Shown here piece by piece: positions 9,481 through 17,341 of a stretch of 64,000 nt of DNA. Every line of letters starts with the position of its first letter. Within the stretch, counting starts at the first letter, position 1. Below the pieces are notes generated by a model. The model saw only the letters and a program-made list of their open reading frames with translations. It searched no databases and was not told where the DNA came from. This stretch comes from Halodesulfovibrio aestuarii (lineage in GTDB: Bacteria > Desulfobacterota > Desulfovibrionia > Desulfovibrionales > Desulfovibrionaceae): the NCBI RefSeq assembly GCF_050571805.1, contig NZ_CP192219.1. One strand, 5' to 3'. Both the position numbers and the translations under genes were made by a program.

Positions 9481-10980
9481 ATGCGTATTGCTCGTAGTAT
9501 GATATACACCCAGTCCCTTAACGGAATGAACAGTTCAATGTCTGAAATTCTTCGTTTAGGGGAACAGGCCGCAAGTCAAAAGCGTATCAACCGTCCTTCT
9601 GATGACCCAAGTGGTGCTGCTCTTGTGCTTGATTTGCAAAGTCACATCAATTCATTGGCTCAGTACAATGAAAATATAACCAGTGCTAAGGGTTGGCTTG
9701 ATACTGCGAACGAGCAGATGGGCACTATCAGCAAAACAATTATCCGTATGCAGGAGCTGGCAGAACAGGGCGCAACCGGTACTGTCACAACAAAACAGCG
9801 AGATTTGATAGCAACAGAGCTTCGCGAACTTCAGGTTCAGCTTGTTGGGCTTACAAATGGTGATTACGCAGGCAACTCATTATTTGCAGGTGCAGCTATT
9901 GATAAGCCAGCGTATCAGGTTGGGCTGGGGGCGACTGTCGAGAATGCTAATCAGACTCTTGTACACAGCATTAATGGCGATGCTGAAAAAAGTATTGCAA
10001 TCAAATTTCCGGTACCGACAGCAACTCAGAATGTTGGCGTAGCAGCTATTCCATTTACGTACTCAGAAGATGGAGGAACTACATGGAAGAATGCGACAAT
10101 CCCAGCGGGTGGACCAGGTACTATTCCAGTGCAGCTTGGCGGGGTTGAAGTCAATTTTGAGGCAGGCGAACAAATTACTCAAGACACTTCTATGGTTATC
10201 CGGCCTGCTGCCATTTACACAGGATCAATTGATGGTGAAGCAGATGCAAGATATTATGGAGCTAATGCGACAATCAATCCAGTAGCAAGCGGGGTTTTCA
10301 AAAGCCCAATAGCTGTGCGTATTGAGAATGATCCCTCTGTAACCATTGGCGCTGCGACTCCCGTTGAGTTTTCCTATAGCTTGGACAATGGCGAATCATG
10401 GATTCGTTCGACCGGCTCAACTGATGAATTTTTGAATATTCCGGGTGGTCAGCTCGATTTAGGCGGAACCGGTGTTCTGAACAAGGGTGAGCAGTTTTTA
10501 GTTAATCCGGTAGACTCCGCGATCCGTATAGAAATTAGTGAAGGCAACAGTGTACAAGTTAACAGTGTAGGCTCAAATTTCTTTGGCGGTATATATGCAG
10601 ACAAAGCAACCGGTGCCACTGCAGCTGTTGATGGACTTCCTTCAGAAAAAAATATCTTTGAAGTTGTAGGAAATCTTATAGCTTCTTTAGAAATGGACGA
10701 TCAGGATGGTGTGAAGAAGTGTTTAGGTGATCTTAAGATTGCTAATGAACATATCACCACCGAAACAGGCGTATTAGGCGGAAGGCAAAACCGTTTAGAA
10801 TTTGCGCTCGATGCACATGGAAAAAGTAAAATTTCCACTGAATCACGAATTTCTGTGATTCAGGACATTGATGTTGCAAAAGTGTCAACTGAATCTGACC
10901 GGGCAAACTACATTTATAAATCAGTGCTCTCTACGAGCGCAAAAATAATGAATTTGAGCTTGCTCGATTATTTGAAGTAG
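9481..10980 (+). CDS. flgL: Flagellar hook-associated protein 3
   Basis: Second junction protein, flagellin-like. The N-terminus (MRIARSMIYTQSLNGMNSSM, RINRPSDDPSGAALV) and C-terminus (SRISVIQDIDVAKVSTESDR) are family hallmarks. At 499 residues it is much longer than the usual about 300. The extra middle region holds two similar modules, with SEDGGTTW at 10063-10086 and SLDNGESW at 10378-10401, separated by about 105 codons. TAGGAG precedes the ATG. It is probably translated from the same message as flgK and fliD. Confidence 0.93.
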   Translation: MRIARSMIYTQSLNGMNSSMSEILRLGEQAASQKRINRPSDDPSGAALVLDLQSHINSLAQYNENITSAKGWLDTANEQMGTISKTIIRMQELAEQGATGTVTTKQRDLIATELRELQVQLVGLTNGDYAGNSLFAGAAIDKPAYQVGLGATVENANQTLVHSINGDAEKSIAIKFPVPTATQNVGVAAIPFTYSEDGGTTWKNATIPAGGPGTIPVQLGGVEVNFEAGEQITQDTSMVIRPAAIYTGSIDGEADARYYGANATINPVASGVFKSPIAVRIENDPSVTIGAATPVEFSYSLDNGESWIRSTGSTDEFLNIPGGQLDLGGTGVLNKGEQFLVNPVDSAIRIEISEGNSVQVNSVGSNFFGGIYADKATGATAAVDGLPSEKNIFEVVGNLIASLEMDDQDGVKKCLGDLKIANEHITTETGVLGGRQNRLEFALDAHGKSKISTESRISVIQDIDVAKVSTESDRANYIYKSVLSTSAKIMNLSLLDYLK

Positions 10981-10989
10981 GAGTGAGTC

Positions 10990-12753
10990 ATGTCTGATTA
11001 TTGGTCATCCAAAACAATTTTTGCAGGCTGGGCAACAAAAACGGATTTTAACTCCATTATTGATGCGACAGTTAAAACGGAAAAATTCCGTTATAATCAG
11101 CTTTCCAAAGAAGAAGCTGAAACAAGTTTTAAGAAAGAACAGATCGAGGGCTTGAATAACACTCTTATGACATACAAGAAACAGCTCGAATCAATGGATA
11201 CCGTTGATGAGTTTCTTGTAAAAAAAGTGACCTCTTCCAAGAGTGAGATTGCCACAGCCACAGTAAAAGCTGGTGCTGAAGAAGGAGTTCATACTCTGGA
11301 TGTAAAGGAACTTGCATCTGCTGCTACAGTGACCTCTAATGATCTAGATGAAGTTGCATATACTGCAGCCGACACTACGATGACCTTTGATTATGATGGC
11401 AAGACTTATTCTGTTGGCGTGAAGTCAGGAATGACAACTAAGGAATTAGCTAACGCTATTTCACTTGCCTCTGATAATAAAGTTAAGGCTTCTGTTGTTG
11501 ATCTTGGGTATGATTCTAAGTTCAAACTTCAGATGCGAGGTATGGATTTAGGTGCCGGGCATGATATTACACTGTCTCCTGAACTTCAGGCTGTTCTTGA
11601 GGGGCAACAAGATCCTGCAGTCGCTTTACCTGCTGGAACCCCCGCCGTAACAGCTGTTGCATCTAAGAACGCACGATTTGTGATTGACGGGATTGAACTA
11701 CAACGTGATTCAAACTCCATTAGTGATGTAACAGAAGGCGTTACGTATAACCTGAATGCCATAGAAGATGGTGTGGTTATCAAAATCGATACTGATTACG
11801 ACGCCATTGTGAGTAATGTTGAAAAATTTGTTGAGCTTACAAACCAACTGCGTACGGGTTTTGATTTAGTTAAGAACTATGAAAATGAAGAGTTAGATAA
11901 GAAGGGTGTACATTACAGTCTGAAAAGTAACTCACAGATTAAAGCCGTTGAGAACACCTTAAAAAATATTCTTACAACGCAGGGGGATGGTTTTATTCAA
12001 GGTAGTGGGGCAGGTGATGATCTATACGCTACACTTGGTACACTTGGGGTTAAAACTATTGCTCGTACAGATGATAAGAACTTTGGTAAACTAGAGTTCA
12101 ATAAAGATGCTACTGTAATTAGCGATGGTAAGCAGACCTTTATGGATCTTCTTAAGGCTGACCCTGAAGCTGTTGCAAACGTGTTTGCTGCTGCTGGACA
12201 GGGTGGAAGCAGTGATGATTCTACGTTAGAATTTAACAATAGTATGTATGCCCTTGGATTAACTTCTGCTGGAACATATGCCATTGAATATGATGGTGTC
12301 GCGCTTCCAACTACTGGTGATTCCAACACTATTACGATGAAGGTCAATGGTGTTGATAAGCAGGTCGGCTATGATGCAACAACCCAACTTGCTACAATTA
12401 AAGAAGGTAATGCAAAGGGCTTGAGTTTTAAGGTTGTTGATACCTCTACAGGCACGCATTCAGCAACGATTGCGATAAAAGAAGGTAAAGTAAAAGAGAC
12501 AATCAACGCGTTAAATGAGATTACTGCTGCGGGAACGGGTACTTTTAATGTAATGATTAAAGGTTATACGGATCAAATTGATCATCCTATCTATGGTCTT
12601 AAAAAGAAGATGGAGGATGAGCTAGCCCGTGTTGATGCTTTAGAGAAGCAACTCATTGCAAAATACGCGAAAACGGAAAAAACTTTGTCGCAATATCAGA
12701 ATATTCAGTCAATGCTGGAGTTCCAACTGAAGAGCCAGTTGTCAGACAAGTAA
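10990..12753 (+). CDS. fliD: Flagellar filament cap protein
   Basis: FliD sits at the filament tip and folds incoming flagellin. The 587-residue product shows an N-terminal heptad region (FNSIIDATVKTEKFRYNQLS), the LDVKELASAATV segment, a flagellin hook IN-type module (FDYDGKTYSVGVKSGMTTKE), and the C-terminal FliD domain ending in a long coiled coil (MEDELARVDALEKQLIAKYA). It starts 10 bases after flgL with TAGGAGTGA as ribosome binding site. No fliS follows. A strong terminator closes the operon at 12769-12803. Confidence 0.9.
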   Translation: MSDYWSSKTIFAGWATKTDFNSIIDATVKTEKFRYNQLSKEEAETSFKKEQIEGLNNTLMTYKKQLESMDTVDEFLVKKVTSSKSEIATATVKAGAEEGVHTLDVKELASAATVTSNDLDEVAYTAADTTMTFDYDGKTYSVGVKSGMTTKELANAISLASDNKVKASVVDLGYDSKFKLQMRGMDLGAGHDITLSPELQAVLEGQQDPAVALPAGTPAVTAVASKNARFVIDGIELQRDSNSISDVTEGVTYNLNAIEDGVVIKIDTDYDAIVSNVEKFVELTNQLRTGFDLVKNYENEELDKKGVHYSLKSNSQIKAVENTLKNILTTQGDGFIQGSGAGDDLYATLGTLGVKTIARTDDKNFGKLEFNKDATVISDGKQTFMDLLKADPEAVANVFAAAGQGGSSDDSTLEFNNSMYALGLTSAGTYAIEYDGVALPTTGDSNTITMKVNGVDKQVGYDATTQLATIKEGNAKGLSFKVVDTSTGTHSATIAIKEGKVKETINALNEITAAGTGTFNVMIKGYTDQIDHPIYGLKKKMEDELARVDALEKQLIAKYAKTEKTLSQYQNIQSMLEFQLKSQLSDK

Positions 12754-12768
12754 GCATAATAGAAGTAG

Positions 12769-12803
12769 AAAAGGTGGTATCCAAAGGATGCCACCTTTTT
12801 TTT
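12769..12803 (+). terminator. Intrinsic terminator of the flgK-flgL-fliD operon
   Basis: AAAAGGTGGtATCC / GGATgCCACCTTTT around AAA, followed by a T-run. Confidence 0.92.
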
Positions 12804-13222
12804 GTGATGTGTCCTGAATAAACGACTAGCAGTGGGCAATCATAACAAAGTGTAAGTGATTTTTAAGGGGTATCTTTCTGGTGTCATCGGCAGTGTAATA
12901 ATGCGAAACAGTGGATGAGAGTGTCAGTTGTTTTGTACTGTTTTGTGCTGTACCTTAAGGATGTTAGAAGTAATCCGCGTGAATATACATATTGCTTTTG
13001 AGAAATACGGCTTTAATAACGTACCATGGTAATGACTATGTTTATTCGTCGGTACTAATTTGGTGTTTAACGTAATGATGGTTATCAACATTCATCTGTT
13101 TGTATTCAAACTACCAATTAAGTCGAAACTCTTATACATTAACACATTACTTCTTTTTTAAACTGCGAAATATTACACCTGTGAGATGTTATGGACAGTA
13201 GGTGACTTGCCAATGCTCAGCA
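12804..13222. other. Convergent intergenic region between fliD and flagellin, no gene seen
   Basis: About 420 bases of AT-rich sequence between two terminators on opposite strands. I find no ORF with a ribosome binding site, no tandem repeat and no recognisable RNA. Confidence 0.4.
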
Positions 13223-13254
13223 AAAGAAAACCCCTGCCTCATATGAGGCAGGGG
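13223..13254 (-). terminator. Intrinsic terminator of the flagellin gene
   Basis: A perfect 24-bp palindrome at 13231-13254 (CCCCTGCCTCAT / ATGAGGCAGGGG) is followed on the reverse strand by TTTTCTTTTG. Confidence 0.9.
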
Positions 13255-13286
13255 TAGTAACTAGCGAATAAGAGCTTATGTTCTTA

Positions 13287-14675
13287 CTAGCCGAGGAGTT
13301 TCTGAGCCATCTGAGGCAGGTTGTTTGCCTGAGAAAGCATGGAAACTGCTGCGTTAGCAAGGATCTGCTGTTTGTTGAATTCAGTCATTTCAGTTGCTAC
13401 GTCTACGTCAGAGATGCGGGACTCAGCAGCCTGAAGGTTTTCTTTCTGAACAGAGATGTTGTCAATAGTAGCAGAAAGACGGTTCTGTGTAGCACCAAGG
13501 CCTGCACGAGTAGCATCTTTCATTTTGATTGCTTCATTGATGTTTTCAAGAGCTTGTTTTGCTGAGCCAGCAGTGAGTACGTGGTCTCCTGCATTCGCTC
13601 CAATGCCAAGGTAGTCTGCATCAGATCTGCCAAGTTCTACATTGTAGCTATCTGTAGATGCGCTGCTTGAACCAAAATGAACATTAACGCTAGTAGTTTC
13701 AGAGCTTGATGCCGTAATTGTACCTGCAGATGCGTTAGACGCTGCAGATGTTGCCAGTCCGCCTGTAGCTGCAGTAAGTGTTAAAACGGCAGCAGAGTCA
13801 TTGTTCGTAATTGTATCGACTCGTTTATTCACGCCGTCATCAATGGTGATGCGAATGCTCTGTCCAGCAGTACCGGCAGCGGTAGCCCCGATTGCTTGAG
13901 ATGTCCAGTTAATGTCATCACTTGAAACTTCAAATGTAGCGTTATTGTTAGCAATTGCATTTGCATAAAACGCCATGAGCTCAGCGCTGGCGGTAATGTC
14001 AGTAGTGTTGTTGCCACCATAACCGTTATCAGAAACGACAACTTGACTGGAATCAACTTGGGTGTATGTCATCGTCTCAGATGCGGCACTAGAAGTGTAA
14101 GTGTCTACAACTGTAAAGCCAAATCTATCATTGTTGGTTGCTGTAAAAGTATCACCAGTATTAGCAGCAGTTAAGACGCTCGTTGAGTCTGTAGTAAGTA
14201 CAGAACCAGCAGAAGCGACTGCAGTACCAGAAGCTTTTTTGACATCAAGACCTGTGCCATCAAGTAATTTTTTACCGTTGAAATCGGTATCGCTTGCGAT
14301 ACGATTGATTTCATCTGCCATTGCCTGATATTCTTGGTTGATAAGTACACGCTGGTCAGCTGTGTAGGTGTCAGTGGCTGCCTGTTCTGCAAGCTCTTTC
14401 ATACGGATGAGCTTGGAGTCGATAACGCCAAGTGCGCCGTCAGCAGTCTGGATCATGGAGATACCGTCGTTAGCGTTACGAACACCTTGATTAAGGGCTG
14501 CAATGTCTGAACGCATAAGTTCGCGAATTGCGAGACCAGCTGCGTCATCTGCTGCTGAGCTAACGCGGAGACCGGAAGATAAACGCTGAGTGGAACTACT
14601 AAGTTTGCCGTAATGGTTAGAAAGGTTACGGGTAACGTTGTTTGCCATCAGGTTGTTGTTGATTGCTAATGCCAT
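13287..14675 (-). CDS. fliC: Flagellin, filament subunit
   Basis: The 462-residue protein has both conserved coiled-coil ends. The N-terminus is MALAINNNLMANNVTRNLSN and QRLSSGLRVSSAADDAAGLA; the C-terminus is ESRISDVDVATEMTEFNKQQ and ANNLPQMAQKLLG. The variable middle (about residues 175-360) is Ser/Thr/Ala-rich and surface-exposed. The reverse-strand start at 14675 has GGAGGAAG 6 bases upstream; a longer in-frame start at 14762 does not. A sigma-28 promoter is present at 14750-14776. Convergent with fliD and separated by two terminators. No csrA or fliW neighbours. Confidence 0.95.
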   Translation of the reverse strand: MALAINNNLMANNVTRNLSNHYGKLSSSTQRLSSGLRVSSAADDAAGLAIRELMRSDIAALNQGVRNANDGISMIQTADGALGVIDSKLIRMKELAEQAATDTYTADQRVLINQEYQAMADEINRIASDTDFNGKKLLDGTGLDVKKASGTAVASAGSVLTTDSTSVLTAANTGDTFTATNNDRFGFTVVDTYTSSAASETMTYTQVDSSQVVVSDNGYGGNNTTDITASAELMAFYANAIANNNATFEVSSDDINWTSQAIGATAAGTAGQSIRITIDDGVNKRVDTITNNDSAAVLTLTAATGGLATSAASNASAGTITASSSETTSVNVHFGSSSASTDSYNVELGRSDADYLGIGANAGDHVLTAGSAKQALENINEAIKMKDATRAGLGATQNRLSATIDNISVQKENLQAAESRISDVDVATEMTEFNKQQILANAAVSMLSQANNLPQMAQKLLG

Positions 14676-14749
14676 AATAACTTCCTCCGTGAAGATATTG
14701 AATAATGATTTGTAGTTGGCTCTCATCCATGAGTGCCGTGTTACATATC

Positions 14750-14776
14750 TAATCGTCTCCACGGGAAAAAGGTTTA
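14750..14776 (-). promoter_or_regulatory. Sigma-28 (FliA) promoter of flagellin
   Basis: Reverse strand reads TAAACCTT, then exactly 11 bases, then GACGATTA. The FliA consensus is TAAAGTTT-N11-GCCGATAA. Predicted start of transcription is near 14743, giving a leader of about 68 bases. Confidence 0.78.
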
Positions 14777-14872
14777 CAAAATAAATAGATTATTTTGCTT
14801 TTTTTATGTTTTATTTAGTTCTTAAAAATATAGTCTTTATAATCAGCTAGTTGTGCGATGTGTCTCAAAAGA

Positions 14873-14903
14873 GAAAAAGCTCCCATTTTGCTAAATGGGA
14901 GCT
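14873..14903 (-). terminator. Intrinsic terminator of the ECF-type sigma gene
   Basis: Reverse strand AGCTCCCATTT / AAATGGGAGCT around a 4-base loop, followed by TTTTTCTC. Confidence 0.88.
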
Positions 14904-14941
14904 GATGAAGTCTAATTCTGTACTAACGATTAAAAAAAATC

Positions 14942-15541
14942 TTAATGGAACATTGCTGCGCGAAGCTTTTGCAAGGCTGTGTGATGGATACTGCGCACTG
15001 TCTGCGGATGGATATCAAGCTGCCTTGCTGCTTCTACTGCGGTGAGGTCTTCACCGTATAAGCATTGAAGCACGCTTTTTTGTCTGGTTGAAAGAACGTG
15101 CAATGGCAGTTCCGGCATGTCCAGAAGGTGAGCTGCTTCTGCTTTGATGTTTTCGTGTTCATCAATTGCATCATATAAATAGGTACGGTCTGTGCGAATA
15201 AAGTCGATTGCTGCACTGCGGGATACAACAGCCAGCCATGTTTTCAATGTTCCGCGAGAGCTGTCCCAAGCTTCAAGTAAACGATATTCGGATTTGATGA
15301 GGCGGAAGAAGATATCCTGTACGATATCATCTGATGCGACAGTTGCTACACCATGATGGTTGAGCGTCCATGAAACAGCATGACGGATAATAGCGCCGAA
15401 GTCAGAAACAAAGCGATTCCATGCGACCTGATTGCCTTCCAGACATAATGCAACAAGGTGTTTTTCGTCAGAGTTGATTTTTGTTGGTGCAGGGCACTGA
15501 GTAGAATCAATAGCTCTTTCAATAATGATAGTCGGTTCCAT
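14942..15541 (-). CDS. RNA polymerase sigma factor, ECF-type (sigma-70 family)
   Basis: The 199-residue protein has sigma region 2 (about 50-115: DIVQDIFFRLIKSEYRLLEA, GTLKTWLAVVSRSAAIDFIR) and region 4 (about 145-195: LSTRQKSVLQCLYGEDLTAV, the recognition HTH in EAARQLDIHPQTVRSIHHTA). Region 3 is missing, as in ECF factors. The start at 15541 has TTGGAGG upstream; a longer ORF upstream has no such site. It is monocistronic, with its own terminator, and divergent from the atypical response regulator. No adjacent anti-sigma gene is seen; the zf-HC2 mini-protein at 4633 is about 10 kb away. Confidence 0.85.
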   Translation of the reverse strand: MEPTIIIERAIDSTQCPAPTKINSDEKHLVALCLEGNQVAWNRFVSDFGAIIRHAVSWTLNHHGVATVASDDIVQDIFFRLIKSEYRLLEAWDSSRGTLKTWLAVVSRSAAIDFIRTDRTYLYDAIDEHENIKAEAAHLLDMPELPLHVLSTRQKSVLQCLYGEDLTAVEAARQLDIHPQTVRSIHHTALQKLRAAMFH

Positions 15542-15768
15542 GTAAGCCTCCAAGTGTGTTCTTTCCTGAAGAAGGCGGACGGAAAAAATTGCCACACAGA
15601 GAGGTAAAACTTTTAGTTACTGTAACTGAAGCATAGACTGTGCCAATGGGGGTACTATCTTTCCCTTTCCTTGCTGTTAATATTTCTTTAGAACGTGCAT
15701 GTGGCTAATGACGGTGTTTTTCAGCTATTATTAAGTAAGTGTTGAGCGAATCTTTAGAGTGTTTGTTG

Positions 15769-15785
15769 TTTGGCACTGATCTTGT
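15769..15785 (+). promoter_or_regulatory. Candidate sigma-54 promoter of the response-regulator gene
   Basis: TTGGCAC, 5 bases, TTGTA. The -24 element is perfect and the spacing GG-N10-G is right, but the -12 dinucleotide is GT instead of GC. It lies 57 bases before the ATG at 15842. Confidence 0.5.
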
Positions 15786-15841
15786 AGTATCTATGCATAG
15801 AAGGCGGGCATCGGAAAAAAATGCCCACAAGGACATTATAT

Positions 15842-16555
15842 ATGAACTCCCTGTTGTTGGTTGATTCAGACAAAGAAGCGAGCCGTGCCTATGCAACGGC
15901 ATTGAGAGAAGAACGTTTCTCGTGCACAGAGTGTAATAGCGCGGCAGAAGTTGCTGCGTTGGAACTGACTGGTGCCTATGATCTGCTGATAATGGAGATG
16001 AATTTGCCGGATATGAACGGGTTTGATTTTCTTGCTTCATTGCGGAGTCAGTCTCAAATACCCATTGTGGTGTTATCTTCCCGTCCGGATAGTATTGATA
16101 AGATTGTCGCGCTGGAGATGGGGGCGGATGATTATCTGTGTAAGCCGATACTCGAACGGGAATTAATTGCCCGTGTACGAAGTATCCTGCGACGAAGCCG
16201 CACAAATTATGTTGGCTCTGTTTCACGTAGCCGTACATATATGTTTGATGGTGTAGAGATTGATACCAGCGCCAGACTTGTGCGCCGCAATGGCGTTAGC
16301 CTTGGGTTAACTCAGGTGGAATATGCTATTCTTGAGATGCTGATTGACGCTGCTGGGCAAACTGTTCCGCGTGAATTAATTTCTCTGAAAGCACTGGGGA
16401 AAGAGCTTGCCCCCTATGATCGTAGTATTGATGTGCATATTAGCAAACTGCGTAAGAAGCTTGGGGACGTGAGCGACAGAATGGAACGCATTGTAACCGT
16501 TCGTGGAATTGGATATTTTTATAGTATGCCGTCGGAAGAGAAGAAGGCAGAATAG
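15842..16555 (+). CDS. OmpR/PhoB-family response regulator with a non-canonical receiver (Glu at the phospho-acceptor site)
   Basis: The receiver domain spans residues 1-118 and the winged-helix DNA-binding domain about 130-230 (LTQVEYAILEMLIDAAGQTV, SIDVHISKLRKKLG, IVTVRGIGYFY). Aligned by eye to PhoB, the site after YDLLIM is Glu (MEMNLPDMNG) where Asp is normal. The acidic pocket reads VDSD, with Ser in place of the second acid. Lys of YLCKP and Ser of VVLSS are kept. It may therefore act without phosphorylation. AAGGA precedes the ATG at 15842; an in-frame ATG at 15821 is less likely. No histidine kinase is adjacent. Confidence 0.85.
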   Translation: MNSLLLVDSDKEASRAYATALREERFSCTECNSAAEVAALELTGAYDLLIMEMNLPDMNGFDFLASLRSQSQIPIVVLSSRPDSIDKIVALEMGADDYLCKPILERELIARVRSILRRSRTNYVGSVSRSRTYMFDGVEIDTSARLVRRNGVSLGLTQVEYAILEMLIDAAGQTVPRELISLKALGKELAPYDRSIDVHISKLRKKLGDVSDRMERIVTVRGIGYFYSMPSEEKKAE

Positions 16556-16626
16556 TATAGAGAAATAATAAGCACGTTATATCCAGAGTGATGCTCTTAT
16601 ATATAATGTTACAATAACGCTTGTAC

Positions 16627-16655
16627 GCTGAGGATTTTTGTCCTCAGCTTTTTTT
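16627..16655 (+). terminator. Intrinsic terminator after the response regulator
   Basis: GCTGAGGA / TCCTCAGC around a TTTTTG loop, followed by seven T. Confidence 0.9.
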
Positions 16656-17018
16656 ATTTGAACCGGCTGAAAATAATTGGTGTGAAACAAGTAGTAAGGA
16701 ACATGTGTGGAAGACTTTTTTGATTATTTGTTACACGTTGGGTATGTTCAGTCTTTGATGGAAGACAAAGGATGATTGAATCGTTACCCACTAGAAAAAA
16801 GTGTTTTCTGTATAATGCCATATTATTACTGACAAAAAACCTAAATTGTCTTGCAGTAAGCGAAAGCAGCATGTAACAGCCTAGGTAAGTATTTTGTTCG
16901 GGTAGCTACAAGGTATTTTATCTGAGCTTAAGGTTCCTCTCTTCTTGCTTCGGTTAAGTGGGGAGTTTGATTTCATCGGTGGCTATGCCACCACAAGCTA
17001 CAGGTGTCCGGTGCGGCA
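16656..17018. other. Intergenic leader of the kor operon, with a hairpin at 16978-16992
   Basis: No gene is supported. GGTGGC-TAT-GCCACC forms a compact 6-bp hairpin a few bases before the ferredoxin-subunit start, and no convincing Shine-Dalgarno sequence lies between them. A GGGGAG stretch at 16960-16965 precedes the hairpin. Folding could bring it closer to the start, but that is inference. Confidence 0.4.
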
Positions 17019-17339
17019 ATGCCAAAGAAGAAAAAAGGCCAAACTCTTGTGTGTGTATACCCCGATTGGTGTAAAGGATGCGGTTTATGTGTTGCATTCT
17101 GTCCCGGGAAGGTTCTTCAACTCAATGCGTTAGGTAAGGCAGAGGTGGTTCAGCCGGAAGAGTGTATTAATTGTGGTTTTTGTGAACTTCATTGCCCTGA
17201 TTTTGCGATTGCGGTCAGGCCGAAAGTTTCTGAAAACGGTATGCATATTAGAGCTAGTTGTGAACCGGGTGAAACTGGCGGAGCTGGAAAAACAAGCGGA
17301 TCAGACGTAACTCCTCAAAAAGCAGTTGTAGAGGGCTAG
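17019..17339 (+). CDS. korD: 2-oxoacid:ferredoxin oxidoreductase delta subunit (2x[4Fe-4S] ferredoxin)
   Basis: Electron-carrying subunit that passes electrons from the thiamine enzyme to ferredoxin. Two cluster motifs are visible: CKGCGLCVAFCPG and CINCGFCELHCPD. A short, charged and Gly/Ser-rich tail follows. It is first of four genes, 2 bases ahead of the alpha subunit. The start is uncertain: ATG 17019 gives MPKKKKGQTL, while GTG 17004 adds five residues, and neither has a clear ribosome binding site. The exact oxoacid (2-oxoglutarate or pyruvate) is not certain from motifs; the subunit layout favours 2-oxoglutarate or a related substrate. Confidence 0.85.
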   Translation: MPKKKKGQTLVCVYPDWCKGCGLCVAFCPGKVLQLNALGKAEVVQPEECINCGFCELHCPDFAIAVRPKVSENGMHIRASCEPGETGGAGKTSGSDVTPQKAVVEG

Positions 17340-17341
17340 AT

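Noticed and set aside
16654..16872. 72-residue reverse-strand ORF before korD
   Set aside because: Starts without a ribosome binding site, runs into the T-run of the upstream terminator and shows no protein-like pattern.
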